DNA of 64,000 nt from Lindgomyces ingoldianus (taxonomy: Eukaryota > Ascomycota > Dothideomycetes > Pleosporales > Lindgomycetaceae). Below are positions 22,914-33,800 of the stretch, one piece after another. A program made the position numbers and the translations under genes. The stretch spans positions 725,335 to 789,334 of the forward strand of contig NW_022985167.1 of the NCBI RefSeq assembly GCF_010093535.1, read 5' to 3'. The notes under the pieces were generated by a model. It made no database searches. It worked only from the letters and a program-made list of their open reading frames with translations, and was not told where the DNA came from. Every line of letters starts with the position of its first letter. Within the stretch, counting starts at the first letter, position 1.

Positions 22914-24248
22914 TTAGCACTTCTGTCCGGGATAAGGGCACCACCCAGTACTTTCAAGCTTTTCTCCCTTCCTAGTCGCCGGTGACGTCGGTTTCTGAGC
23001 CTTAGTTTTCGTTGCGGTTACAAACGTCGTTTTCGCGGCGCCCTTTCCACAGAGCTCGCCGGGATAAGGATATGGGCAATGCGCCCCTTCACCGATGACA
23101 ACGGTTGAACCAACTAGCAGTGCTGAAGAGGCTTTGAAAGATGGAGCTCGGATGTGAGAAGATCTAGGGGTTGGAGTTGGGTTTGGGTTTGACAATTCCT
23201 TGGGCTTGAACATCGTGTTGGAGTGGGTGGCGGACAATGACTTCCTAGGAACCTGAATCGTGCCAACGCTTTGGCTAGTTGTCTTGTCCGCAACTTGGTC
23301 TCCAGATTTCGCTGGCACTAGGACTTTCGTTGCAGTGTTAAGTTGTAGCGCTACGTGAGGAGGGTTAGCCCCCATCAGTGTAGAGGGATGTGAGGCAGAA
23401 ACGGTGGATACTTGGGCGGGCACACCGTTCGAGACCCTTGACTTTGTGTCAATAAGCTCACCTTCGATGAACCCAATGTTGTTAGATCGCTTGTGTCGCT
23501 GCGGAGTCGCGGTTGGGGTGACGGGGACAACGAGCACGGTTGTGGGAGATTTTGACACTGGAATGACAACTACAGCGGTGGATGAGGGCTCTAGAGAGAT
23601 CGGTGGAAGCTGGGAAGGAGCTAGAACATGTGAAGAAGTCACTAGTGCTTGGAAGGAAGGAAAAGGTACTTGAGACAACCCAGAGCTCGGTGCTCCAGAA
23701 GCTGCTGGTACTTGACTCGATTCTGCAGGTGCACTGCTTGGGAAAGCAACTAGTGCGGCGGAGTAATTATCCTCTGAAGTTGGCCGAAAGGGTGCGGAGG
23801 AAGGAATAGTTTTTATGGAGGAATCTCCGTAAGGCATAGTTGATGCACCTATTATAGCAGAAGCACCAGTGAAGCTAGGAATCGGGGGGGCGCTAACAGG
23901 CCCTGCAGATATAGCGACTAGAGTGGTGTTTTGGTATGGTGCACCAATGGTAACATATGATAGGAGTTCTCCCAACGTAGGTGTCGGGGGCACCCTAGAC
24001 GGTTGACCGGTAGTGTAATCCGTCTCTGTGACAATAACTAGATTCGGATCGACCGCCCAAGACAGGGTTGGGCCTGGGGGAACTGCTAGGGTCGCTGTGA
24101 TAGCTACTACAGCAAGACCATCAGCGTTTGACGCTCTAGGTTCATCGTGGTGACGAATAACTGCCCCAATAACTGCTTGAGCAGTAAAGAGAGCTAGGGG
24201 GATGATTTTTGTGATCATTGCGCTGGTGTGTTGTAGATTTCTTGACAT
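22914..24248 (-). CDS. Secreted Ser/Thr/Pro-rich protein with duplicated CPYPG cysteine motifs
   Basis: A 444-codon single-exon gene. The best start may be the internal ATG at 24218 (residue 11), which gives a clean signal peptide MITKIIPLALFTAQAVIGA. The body is low-complexity Ser/Thr/Pro/Val, probably O-glycosylated and disordered, with one KR dipeptide near residue 257 as a possible Kex2 site. The only clear cysteines are near the C-terminus: HCPYPYPGELCG about 50 residues from the end, and WCPYPGQKC as the last nine residues. The latter fits the W-C-x3-G-Q-x-C pattern of filamentous-ascomycete alpha-type pheromones. A TATTTAAATA element (24338-24349) lies about 90 bp upstream. I recognise no enzyme domain. 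It could be a pheromone-like precursor, a cell-wall protein or an effector. Confidence 0.75.
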   Translation of the reverse strand: MSRNLQHTSAMITKIIPLALFTAQAVIGAVIRHHDEPRASNADGLAVVAITATLAVPPGPTLSWAVDPNLVIVTETDYTTGQPSRVPPTPTLGELLSYVTIGAPYQNTTLVAISAGPVSAPPIPSFTGASAIIGASTMPYGDSSIKTIPSSAPFRPTSEDNYSAALVAFPSSAPAESSQVPAASGAPSSGLSQVPFPSFQALVTSSHVLAPSQLPPISLEPSSTAVVVIPVSKSPTTVLVVPVTPTATPQRHKRSNNIGFIEGELIDTKSRVSNGVPAQVSTVSASHPSTLMGANPPHVALQLNTATKVLVPAKSGDQVADKTTSQSVGTIQVPRKSLSATHSNTMFKPKELSNPNPTPTPRSSHIRAPSFKASSALLVGSTVVIGEGAHCPYPYPGELCGKGAAKTTFVTATKTKAQKPTSPATRKGEKLESTGWCPYPGQKC

Positions 24249-24735
24249 TTTGTTGCGGCCGAGTAGTGTTAATTCGATTAAGCATGGGTCTTTGCAATAG
24301 AGATTTTGTGGGGGGGGTGGAATAATAATGGGAGATCTATATTTAAATAGCTAATCGGCATATGTACAATACATCAGGCGAATTTGTGGAACAAACAAGC
24401 AGAATATGTACCCTTTTTGTGAAGGGAATACCGCAGATTTTACATAACGATAGCATTGTGAATCGACACGGAAAACGGGGAAGGGAAAATAACGGTTATT
24501 CAATAATGAAGGATATTCTTAGGGTAACCTGTTCTTATTTATTCTGTATATGATACCAAATATAAAACGTAGTGAGGGTAACTTACGATGGAAACTGCAT
24601 TCTAACAATTTTATACATAGCTAGAGGTGAGGAGTAACATATATACCTTCCCCAGTTGTGTACCCTGTTATTTGATAACGTATTGTACTCTTTCAAAGGC
24701 CCCCTAAAGCTTGAGCAAGTTCAGGTTAGGCTTTA
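24249..24735. other. Intergenic region
   Basis: Promoter of the secreted-protein gene at its left side; otherwise AT-rich sequence with no recognisable gene. Confidence 0.45.
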
Positions 24736-25811
24736 TTGTGTTGCTATAGTTTATATTGCACCTTACCCTCTCCCCGCACAGTGGGTCTTGGGGGGGATTT
24801 AGGCGTAGGGAAAAGCCGCCTCATTAATTCGTTGTTAGACAAGAAGGGACTAACTCGAGATGTACGTGCAAATCCTCTATCAACTCAGAGACCGTTTCGA
24901 GCTAAATCAACGATACAAAACATAGAGCTACACTGATGGAGTTACATGCGCTTATGTTGTGATCGAGTACCATTCTTGAGACGAGCAGGTAAATAGCCTA
25001 CTCCGTTTCTTCACCTGGGTGACATCATGGGGCTACAACGAGTGCGTCAATAGAGTGCTGATTTAAGGAATGCCAGCATGTAGTGGCATTCGGTATTTAT
25101 CCCATCCGCTAGAATAAGCCTCCACTGGCATCCTCTGTCATTTATCGCCTTTTTCTTCGAGAGTATGGCCATCATTACATCCCCATTGCAGGCTCTCATT
25201 ACTGGAATGAGGAAGCCATTGATTCAATGAAGTCGGACATGCCTGGCCTTTGGGATACGTTCAACGGCGGTGTCGAAGCCTACCTCAATTGTGTCTATGG
25301 CCTCATTGACCACACCTTCGAATAGGTGTTCCGAATGATATCACTAGCAACCAGCACAGTTGGCTCTCGCTCGGGAGAGGAAGTACGAGCTGCATTACGG
25401 ACTCTTAACGCGACGCTTCTCCATCGTCAGGGAATCGTCAGGTACGGCACGGAGACATCACTCAAGACTATCAAGATCGCATGTTAGCCCTGCAAACTAT
25501 AGGCCAACCTATGGAGCCTTGTTACAGTGCAGCAAATATGAAATATGGTGCAGTTATTCATTCGCCTCAAATACACAGAAACTAATTCTTCACTAGGGTC
25601 TGGAAGTGATCGTCGCCGAAAGTCTCATATCACGAACAGCTTCCGTCCCCAAATACTCTTCTTCGATAACCACCGACGCCAGTTCCGCGACAAATTCTCA
25701 ATCATATTAGATGACCTTCATACCAAGGCGAAAGGTCTCATGGCAAAGCAAGTCAGCTTCTTTCGGTCATTGTCTCCTGACGTTATACATCGATTGAGGC
25801 TGTTGCTATAG
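24736..25811 (+). pseudogene. Dynamin-like / SLIP-GC-like GTPase relic
   Basis: Scattered plus-strand pieces resemble a large fungal GTPase. A P-loop segment GLGGDLGVGKSRLINSLLDK lies near 24790-24845. Farther on, about 25195-25325 reads SHYWNEEAIDSMKSDMPGLW, then VEAYLNCVYGLIDHTFE and a stop. Finally, 25560-25810 reads GSGSDRRRKSHITNSFRPQI, then RRQFRDKFSIILDDLHTKA. Stops and frameshifts separate the pieces, and most of the GTPase domain is missing. The order of the pieces matches the family, so this is a decayed copy in place, not a set of chance matches. Confidence 0.6.
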
Positions 25812-26308
25812 CTCGTTACATTTCCAACGCTTCTATGCAAAGCATATTCACACCTATGGTGGAATGTAAACAGGTTGAATTTAATCTATTGAACCTCTTG
25901 CTAGAACTCACTACAACCTTAACAAGATGCAAATACCCTTATAAATTACCCCAGCTATGTCCTACATTAAGTGATACGGTGCAGTATTAACTTACAGCCA
26001 GTACCTGCGGGTTGTCAGAAAATGAAGACGTAGTGTCTGAACACTGAAGAAGCCCACACGTTGCTAACAGAGAATAATCGCAAACCATCTGATTGATTCA
26101 GAGTATTGCGGCGACCGCAAACAAAATTCCCAATATACAACCTCTTGCAATTGCATATTGTGAGCTGGCTCTCTCAACGTTCTGTTTGAGAAGAAAAATT
26201 AAAAAGTCTGCACTTCGCATCACCTTTAGTTACAGCGTCGCTCTTTGTCGGAAAGGGAGGAGGGCGCACAGGACTCAAGATCACTGAAAATAAGCCAAAA
26301 AAAATCTG

Positions 26309-26439
26309 AGGTCCTGCCCGGAACTACTGGCGTCAGTTTTATTTTAACGAAGAGTGGATTTGCGCTTACTCGAACCGGGGTCGCCGGAATGCTCTGAACC
26401 GATCAGAATCCGAAGTGCTAACCCCTACACCACAGGACC
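26309..26439 (-). tRNA. tRNA-Gln (CTG) gene interrupted by a 46-bp insertion in the T loop
   Basis: On the minus strand the 5' half is complete: acceptor GGTCCTG (26439-26433), D arm, and an anticodon loop containing TTCTGAT, so anticodon CUG. A short intron of about 14 nt at the usual 37/38 position is followed by the 3' anticodon stem. The T arm starts CCCCGG and TTCGAGT, but the matching CCGGG and acceptor CAGGACC (26316-26310) come only after 46 extra bases (26322-26367). A run of eight T (26304-26297), a Pol III terminator, follows. All tRNA parts are present and pair. The insertion probably disables the gene, unless it is somehow removed. Confidence 0.75.
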
Positions 26440-27018
26440 TGTGTTTCAATGAATTATACCATATTCGAGTATTGTAAAATAAATATACACAATATTGAAA
26501 TATAGAATACCTTCGAATTCGTGGCAAAACCCTTAGGCTTGAGGATTCTTCGTTTAAGAGCTAATTATAGAAAGAGGCGGTGAGTGGGGTCAAAAGAGCG
26601 GGAGAGGGGAGACTTGCAATGGGCCACTTGGTTGGGGTGATAAAACGCCAAATGTGTGCGTCTTGGCAGTGTGAGCTGAGATGAAATTCACTTGTTGGGA
26701 TATGCTTGTTGGAAAATGCTTGTGATTTCGGATGAAAGGCTTTCCTTAGTTAATGGAGCCTGGTTTTGCATCTTCTGCAAGATTGGGCATGGGTGGTTAA
26801 GAAGAGAGCAATCGTAGTCATCGGAATGAAGTATTATGTTGGTCTCATGAACAGAAGCCCGGGAGTACTGTAAGAATCTCCAGCCCTGTTTGATGGGGGT
26901 ATATTTAAGCGCTTATTACGTAGGAAATTCCTTTCACCAGTCATAAAATTACTGGACCACAACCGACCTAGAGCCCGAACCGCTTCGAACCACTCCCCTG
27001 ATCTCTCGCTCCCTGTTC

Positions 27019-27977
27019 TCAGTTATTCACAGCCTGCACAATCGCGCCCTCCCGTCCCTGGTCAAGTTCGTCCAGCAGAGCAATATCCTCCTCGGTCAGC
27101 TCAAAGCCGAACACATCGGCATTACTCGTGATCTTGGCCATGGTGTCGCTCTTTGGAAGAGGTATCCATCCCTTTTGTAGAGAGTATCGGATGAGGATTT
27201 GGTTGGTAGTCTTGTGCAGTCTCTCAGCAATACCGATCAGAGTCGTGTGGTGGTCTTTTTGGTTGCGGACGATCGGGGAGTAGGCTTCGATGACGATTTC
27301 ATTCTTCTTACAATACTCGACGATCTCGCGCTGTTGGCACCAAGGATGAAGCTGTGAACCATGTCAGCGTATCTAATTCAAGCAGCTCGAGGGGCTAGCT
27401 CCAAGCCAATGGCCGGAGCGAGCACAGCGTGACTTACCTCGATCTGGTTGACACTCGGGGGCCAAACCTTCGCGAACTCCTTCATCTCTTCAATGTGCTG
27501 GATACCATAGTTCGAAACACCGATATCCCGAACCTTCCCGTCCTCCCTTGCCTCTTCTAGCGCAAGCCACATAAGTTTCCTACTCTCTGCGCCGCCATTC
27601 GGACTGTGGATGAGGAACAAGTCGATGTAACCATCTTCATCGTCGAGGTTTGTGATGCTCTCCAATACCATCCTGTACGTCGCTTCAATGTCTTTCCCAG
27701 CATAGAGTATCTTGGATGTTATGTAGAGCTCTGAACGGGGAAGCTTTGACTCGCGGATCGCGCGACCAACCGAGATCTCATTGCCGTAGTATTGCGCAGT
27801 GTCGATGTGGCGGTAGCCGGCGCTGAAGGCTTTAAGGCAGGACAATACACAGGTCGGTGGCTGGGCCTGATAGACACTAAATCCGAGGATCGGGATGCTG
27901 TTTCCTGAGTTAGGGAGAGGGAGGGTAGAAGAAACAGAGAGCTTCGTTGACGGCATCTTGAAGAAATCTACCGGCAT
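27019..27977 (-). CDS. Aldo-keto reductase
   Basis: NADPH-dependent oxidoreductase with a TIM-barrel fold. Exons on the minus strand are 27977-27438 and 27351-27019 with an 86-nt intron, giving 290 residues. A second in-frame ATG at codon 8 begins MPSTKLSVSSTLPLPNSG and may be the true start (283 residues). The catalytic tetrad is visible: Asp and Tyr in YRHIDTAQYYGNE, Lys in YITSKI and His in FLIHSP. The cofactor-binding end reads QILIRYSLQKGWIPLPKSD. Natural substrate unknown. It is transcribed divergently from MRI1. Confidence 0.92.
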
Positions 27978-28566
27978 GTGTTAGCCGGTAGAGTTGGGGA
28001 TAGGGTGGGGAAGAACTCGAGCAACAGCGAAGAGATATAAAAGCTCACCATGAAGTGGCTGTTGAAGGCATTTGGTGAAAGGGTGATAGGGAGGCGCAGT
28101 GACGAACAGCGCACTCCTGAACTCCCTGGGGTTACCATTTATTTGCTTGCGGCACAAATCCCCCTACGCCGCAGCCATAAGATACCACCTTTGTATGGTC
28201 GTGAAATCGGTGTTGTGCAGCCGTGGCATGGGGTAGAACGCCTCAAACTTCCGGAGGGTTCATCCTCATGAGCTGTTGTTTAACTTCGAATAAGGGATTA
28301 ATAAGGATAACTTTTGATGCGATCGACTCCTCTGATGGGTCTTACGACCCCTACAATTGAAGAGCCAACCTTCACACGAGGAAGGTAGGCGCTAATTAGT
28401 GTGCCAGTACATGCCTCCTTCACCGTTCACGCTAGCTCCTTTTAGTGGCCAGTGCCACCCCTGCCCCCAGTTGGGCTTTCACGTGATGTGGCGTCAGCTT
28501 GTTGAGTGCTGCTACCCCAACATTGAGTTTTTGCAACACCCAAGAACGCAGTCCGAATCCGCCAAG
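27978..28566. other. Bidirectional promoter region, aldo-keto reductase / MRI1
   Basis: About 590 bp between divergent starts. The short frames have no family resemblance. I found no site that I would name with confidence. Confidence 0.4.
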
Positions 28567-29794
28567 ATGGTGCTCCAAGCCATAAAATATTCGCGGGGTC
28601 AATTGGAGATACTCGACCAACTCAAATTGCCTCATGCCGAAGAATACGATCACATTTACTCCAGCATGGATGCATGGCACGCCATAAAAGAGATGCGAAC
28701 GCGGGGGGCCCCTGCAATTGCTATCGTGGCTGCTCTCGCATTAGCAGTTGAATTGGTCAATATGAAGTTATCACCGGTTGCTGAGGAGGTCAAGGCTTTC
28801 ATCATTGAAAAGTTGGACTATCTTGTCACAAGTCGACCGACTGCAGTCAATCTTGCAGATGCCGCCAAAAAGTTGACCAAGGCCGTCGAACGGGCTACCA
28901 GCAAGGAGGGCGCGACTGGGGCGGATGTCCGAGAAGCATATGTCCAGACAGCAGAGAAGATGCTAGTGGATGATGTGAGTGACAATGAGAATATCGGGAA
29001 GCATGGCGCGGAGTGGGTTATCAACAACACAGAAGCAGGCAATAAGGGTCCGGTTAGCATGGTGACGCACTGCAACACAGGGTAGGGCAAAGCTCTTCGT
29101 TTGTGCTCTGCGCAGATGCTGATGGCCTAGATCCCTTGCTACTGCTGGATACGGCACTGCACTCGGTGTCATACGTTCACTCCATTCGAAAGGGGCCTTG
29201 AAGCATGCATTCTGTACCGAGACAAGACCATATAACCAGGGCTCGAGACTCACGGCATTCGAGCTGGTTCATGACAACATACCCGCAACCTTGATCACAG
29301 ATTCCATGGCGGGATGTCTACTTCGACTGAGAGGATCGGCAGAAAATATTGCCGCAATTGTGGTTGGAGCAGATCGTGTCGCGGCAAATGGCGACACTGC
29401 GAACAAGATTGGCACTTACCAGCTGGCGTTTCTTGCCAGAGGCCACGGAATCAAGTTCCTCGTCGCAGCTCCGCGGACCACTATTGATCTTGATACAAGG
29501 TCTGGAGACGACATCATCATCGAGGAAAGGCCTGGAAAGGAAGTCACTCTGGTTAAGGGACCACGGCACGATGGCGTTAGCCTGGACCTGAACGTCGTGG
29601 AGACTGTTAGCATTGCTGCGAATGGTATTGGGGTATGGAATCCTGCTTTCGATGTGACTCCCCATGAGCTCATTGACGGAATTATCACCGAAGTTGGGGT
29701 GGTGGAGAAGGACAGCAGTGGGGAATTCCACCTTGAGCAAGTTTTCAAGAGTGAGGGTCTGAAGGACAAGTCTTCAACGATTGGAGGGGTATAG
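28567..29794 (+). CDS. mri1: Methylthioribose-1-phosphate isomerase
   Basis: Converts methylthioribose-1-phosphate to methylthioribulose-1-phosphate in the methionine salvage pathway. Exons are 28567-29081 and 29131-29794 with a 49-nt intron, giving 392 residues. The N-terminus [20 protein letters not shown] is typical of the family, so an upstream in-frame ATG at 28399 is not the start. Catalytic Cys lies in THCNTG, which is split by the intron, and catalytic Asp in [20 protein letters not shown]. These, with [16 protein letters not shown], separate it from the related eIF2B subunits. Confidence 0.96.
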
Positions 29795-30010
29795 CACATC
29801 TCCAACCTTCTAATACGTCCATCGTCCATTGCACCGTATAATCCTAGGCAGAGTTGGTGTGGGTGAGGTCCTGGGACACATATAACCCTTCCTCGATGTT
29901 TTTATTCATTGCAATCGTGAGCGTCGTGAATCCCGAACGACTATTAACTCTGAGAGACCTGTAACCGTCTATCCCTTTCTTGTCATTACGTCTTCACAGA
30001 TGGCTACTGG

Positions 30011-30359
30011 TTATTCCAGCACCTTTCTGGCTTGAAGTGCGCCATTTTTTGTTGAGCCACTGCCTTCACGATTCGTCGAAGATGGGTCGCTGTTGGAGGC
30101 AGACGGCTTGGACTGTTCCTTACATTTTCGTTCCTCTTCGTCCGCTTTCGCCAGGAGCTCCTCAATCTTCTTCTCCAATGTGTCTAGGTGATTCTCTAAA
30201 GCGGCAGCAGCTCGTTCGCCTCTTGCGAGGTCTTTAAATGCCTGCAGAGGTCTTTCAGTACATTTCAAGTAGCCTACTTCTAGAACTGACCTGGGCAAAG
30301 TCCGGTTCTTGGTGGACACCCCTAGTGTCTTCATTCTGCCGGGTCTGCTCGCCCGACAT
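30011..30359 (-). CDS. Small coiled-coil protein of unknown function
   Basis: Exons on the minus strand are 30359-30291 and 30241-30011 with a 49-nt GT-AG intron, giving 99 residues. It begins MSGEQTRQNEDTRGVHQEPD. The central part (AFKDLARGERAAAALENHLD, then TLEKKIEELLAKADEEE) forms a clear amphipathic helix likely to coil. The C-terminal third is Ser/Asn-rich and disordered. I do not recognise the family. It shares a 271-bp divergent promoter with PAN1 and ends 216 bp from MRI1. Confidence 0.75.
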
Positions 30360-30630
30360 AGTAAAGAGGCTCGATGTGTGCGGTCGTGGAGGTGGCGGCT
30401 AACTGGCGGAGACGTCGAAGCCTAGGATGGCTCGGTGGAGCCAATGGTCCTGTCGGATGACGACGCTAGCGCGAATCGGAGCTGTACACTCGAAGCACAG
30501 CACAGACTCTCCTAACCTCACCTCCCACCATCACCTCCAGATCTCACGCGCCTGCTTTCTTGATATATTAATAACACCGCCCATGCGGACTCTCTTGACC
30601 ACTTGATTGACTTGCGACACGCCAGCCGTC

Positions 30631-30824
30631 ATGTTTTCGGGGTCCAACTCCTACTTAGGGGGAGGCAATAGCGCCCGACCTGGACAGCCTCAGTATGGCC
30701 AGCAGCCGCCATTCCAACAGCCTGGAGGCTTCCAGGGGGGGTTGGGACCTCAGCCGACGGGATTTGGAGGAGGCCCAATCCAACCTCAGTTCACAGGCTT
30801 TCCGGGACAGCCGCAGAGCTTCGC

Positions 30825-30856
<32 letters not shown>

Positions 30857-33800
30857 CGCAGTTCACCGGCTATCTAGGTCAGCAAGGCCAGTCTTTCCAG
30901 CAGCCTCCACAGCAACAGCCTCCACAGCAGCAACTCTTCCAGACCGGCGCACCCCCTCCACAGCAACCTCCCCCACCCCAGCAGATTCCACAACTTACGG
31001 GTATGACTTCATCGCAGATGGCAGATTCATTTCGAGGGTCCTCATCCCAGCCTCCCCCTCCGCCTCTACCTACGAAATCGTCCAAGATTCCGAACATCAG
31101 GCTGTCGTTCATAACAGCACAAGACCAAGCAAAGTTCGAGCAGCTATTCAAGTCTGCCGTGGGCAATGCGCAGGCACTGTCTGGTGACCAGGCCCGGGAT
31201 TTACTGCTTCGATCGAAGCTGCCTGGTGACGCTCTGTCTGCTATTTGGTAAGCCTATACACTCCAACAAAGAGTAAAACATTCATGAAGAATAGGACACT
31301 CTCCGACACGACTAAATCTGGCCAGCTCCTGTTCCCCGAGTTCGCCCTCGCCATGTACCTCTGCAACCTCAAGCTGACCGGCAAGGAGCTGCCCAATACT
31401 TTGCCTGAGCGCGTTAGGAACGAGGTCTCAAGTATGGTGGATATTATTTCGTTCGGTGTGCCAGATGAGCAGCCAAGCCGACCAGCACCTGCCTCTAATG
31501 CCCCAAAATTTGATGAACCCCTGAATCAAAGCTCCCAGCAAATACCAACCATACAGCAGCCTCAGCCCCAGCAGTCCAACAGCCAGATTCTTTCGTCCCT
31601 TGTTTCTCACCCCACCGGATTTGGTCAATCCCCTATGGGTCTTCAATCTCACCCAACAGGTTTCAGTCAAACTCAACCAACAGGTTTCGGACAGGCTCCA
31701 GGCAGTAGTTACAATGGCCCGCGGCCGCCAATGCCACCGATGCCCACTGGATTTGGTTCAAATTTAACTCCCACTCAAACTGGTATGGCTCCATTGAATG
31801 CCCAACCTACCGGAATTCCCGGGCAATGGGGCTTGGTCAATACTCCAGCCACAGGCCTCCCAAACATTGAATCATTGGCACAGCGTATGATGCCTCAGAC
31901 TGGACGAGAAGGCGGGAATTATACCACAGCTGGACTCAGCGGCAATGCGACCATTCCATGGGCCATTACTAAAGGTGAAAAGAGGCTGTACGACGATACT
32001 TTCAAAGCTTGGGACGGTTTTGGCAAAGGTTTCATTGCCGGAGAACAGGCGATCGAAATTTTCGGACAGAGTGGACTCCCAAAGCCTGACCTCGAACGGA
32101 TCTGGACTCTTGCTGACTCTGCTGACCGAGGTCGGCTCAATCTAGATGAGTTCGCTGTGGCAATGCATCTCATCTATCGAAAGCTAAACGGATATCCTGT
32201 GCCAAATCGTCTTCCTCCAGAGCTCATTCCCCCGTCAACTCGCAATATCAATGACTCGATCGGCGCGATGAAATCACTCCTTTCTCGTGATGCGGAGGAA
32301 CGCAAGAATTCCGGAGCATTTCTTCAACCTCAGAGGACTGGTGTCAGCTATCTAAAGTCTCATTCGTTCCGGGCAGGTAGCCCAGCAAACGCTGGACGCA
32401 AGGACGCGACAGTCTTTAGGAACAATGATGATCAAATAGGCTATCGCTCAAGTGCACGGCATCGCTTGGGAGCAGGTGGTCGCTCCCCGTCGCCTGCAAC
32501 GCCCTCGTCCCCTGGATCTGAACGTTTGCAAGACGAACTTTCCATTGAACAGCTGAGAAAGCTGGTCAAGGAGAAACAAATCCTTCTAGACGCCATTGAT
32601 ATCCGGGATGAGAACCAGGCTGATGAGGATGATGCCCTCGACCGTAGAGATCGACGAGAGGCCGAGGACCTCTACCGCCGCATCCGCAGGATTCAAGAAG
32701 ACATTGATGCTCACCCAAATGCGTCGATGAGGTCGAGCGATTCAGATGCAGAACGTCGTGCACTCAAACGCCAATTGCAAAATCTGACCGACCACTTGCC
32801 AGAGCTAGCTTCAAATGTGCGTCGAACGGAGCGCGAAATTGCTGATGCCCAGCTCGAGCTCTTCAGGCTAAAAGACGCAAAGGCGCACCCTGGTGCTGCG
32901 GCCTCAATTGTCGGAACCGGACCAGGAGGCTTGATCACAGAAGCAGACCGGCTGAAGGCCCGTGCTAAGGCGATGATGCAAGCCCGTTCTGCCGCTCTGA
33001 CTGGAAAGCCCATCCCTGCTGGCGATGACACTGGAGCTGCGGCTGAGCGCTTGGAGAAGGAGAGCTCGCGCGTTCGATCTGAGAGGGAAAATAACGAACG
33101 AATGATCCGGGAAGTTGAAGATAGCGTCAATGAATACACGAGAGGACTTGAACTGAACCTTAAGGAAGGCGGTCACGATAACAACAGCGAACACGAGAGG
33201 CGTAGATGGGAGGACGGCTTGGGAGTGGAGGATGAGGTGAAGGACTTCATCTTTGATCTCCAACGAAGTAGCAGAGCTGCTCGGGTTCGAAAGGAAGAGT
33301 GAGTCTTCATATACCAGTATAGTAGAGTGCCATTAACATGATACAGCTCCTCCCATGACCGCTTTGCAACGTCTTCTCGAGTGGAAGAGAGCAGGTCATC
33401 AACATCTTCTCGGTACGAAAGCCCCGCCCGGGCCTCTGAGCCATCACCTCGTCCTGGAGCTTCTGCTGGCGGCGGGTCATACGCTTCTTACAAGACTCCC
33501 GAGGAGCGTGCTGCGTTTATCAAACAGCAAGCCGAGCAGCGGATGGCTGAGAGGTTGGCTGCTTTGGGCCTTCGCCCGCCACCCAAGGCCGCTGAGACAC
33601 CTCAACAGCGGCAAGAACGTGAGAGGAAGGAGCGAGAGGAGAAACTTCGTCAAGCCGAAGAAGAGGATGCACGGCGTGAGGAGGAGAGGCAACGACGCCT
33701 CGCCGATGAGTCCATCGCACCCCCATCTACAGCTAAATCAAGCGGGAAAAAGCCTCCACCTCCTCCTTCTCGCAAAAACAAGGCCGAGGTTACTCAGCAT

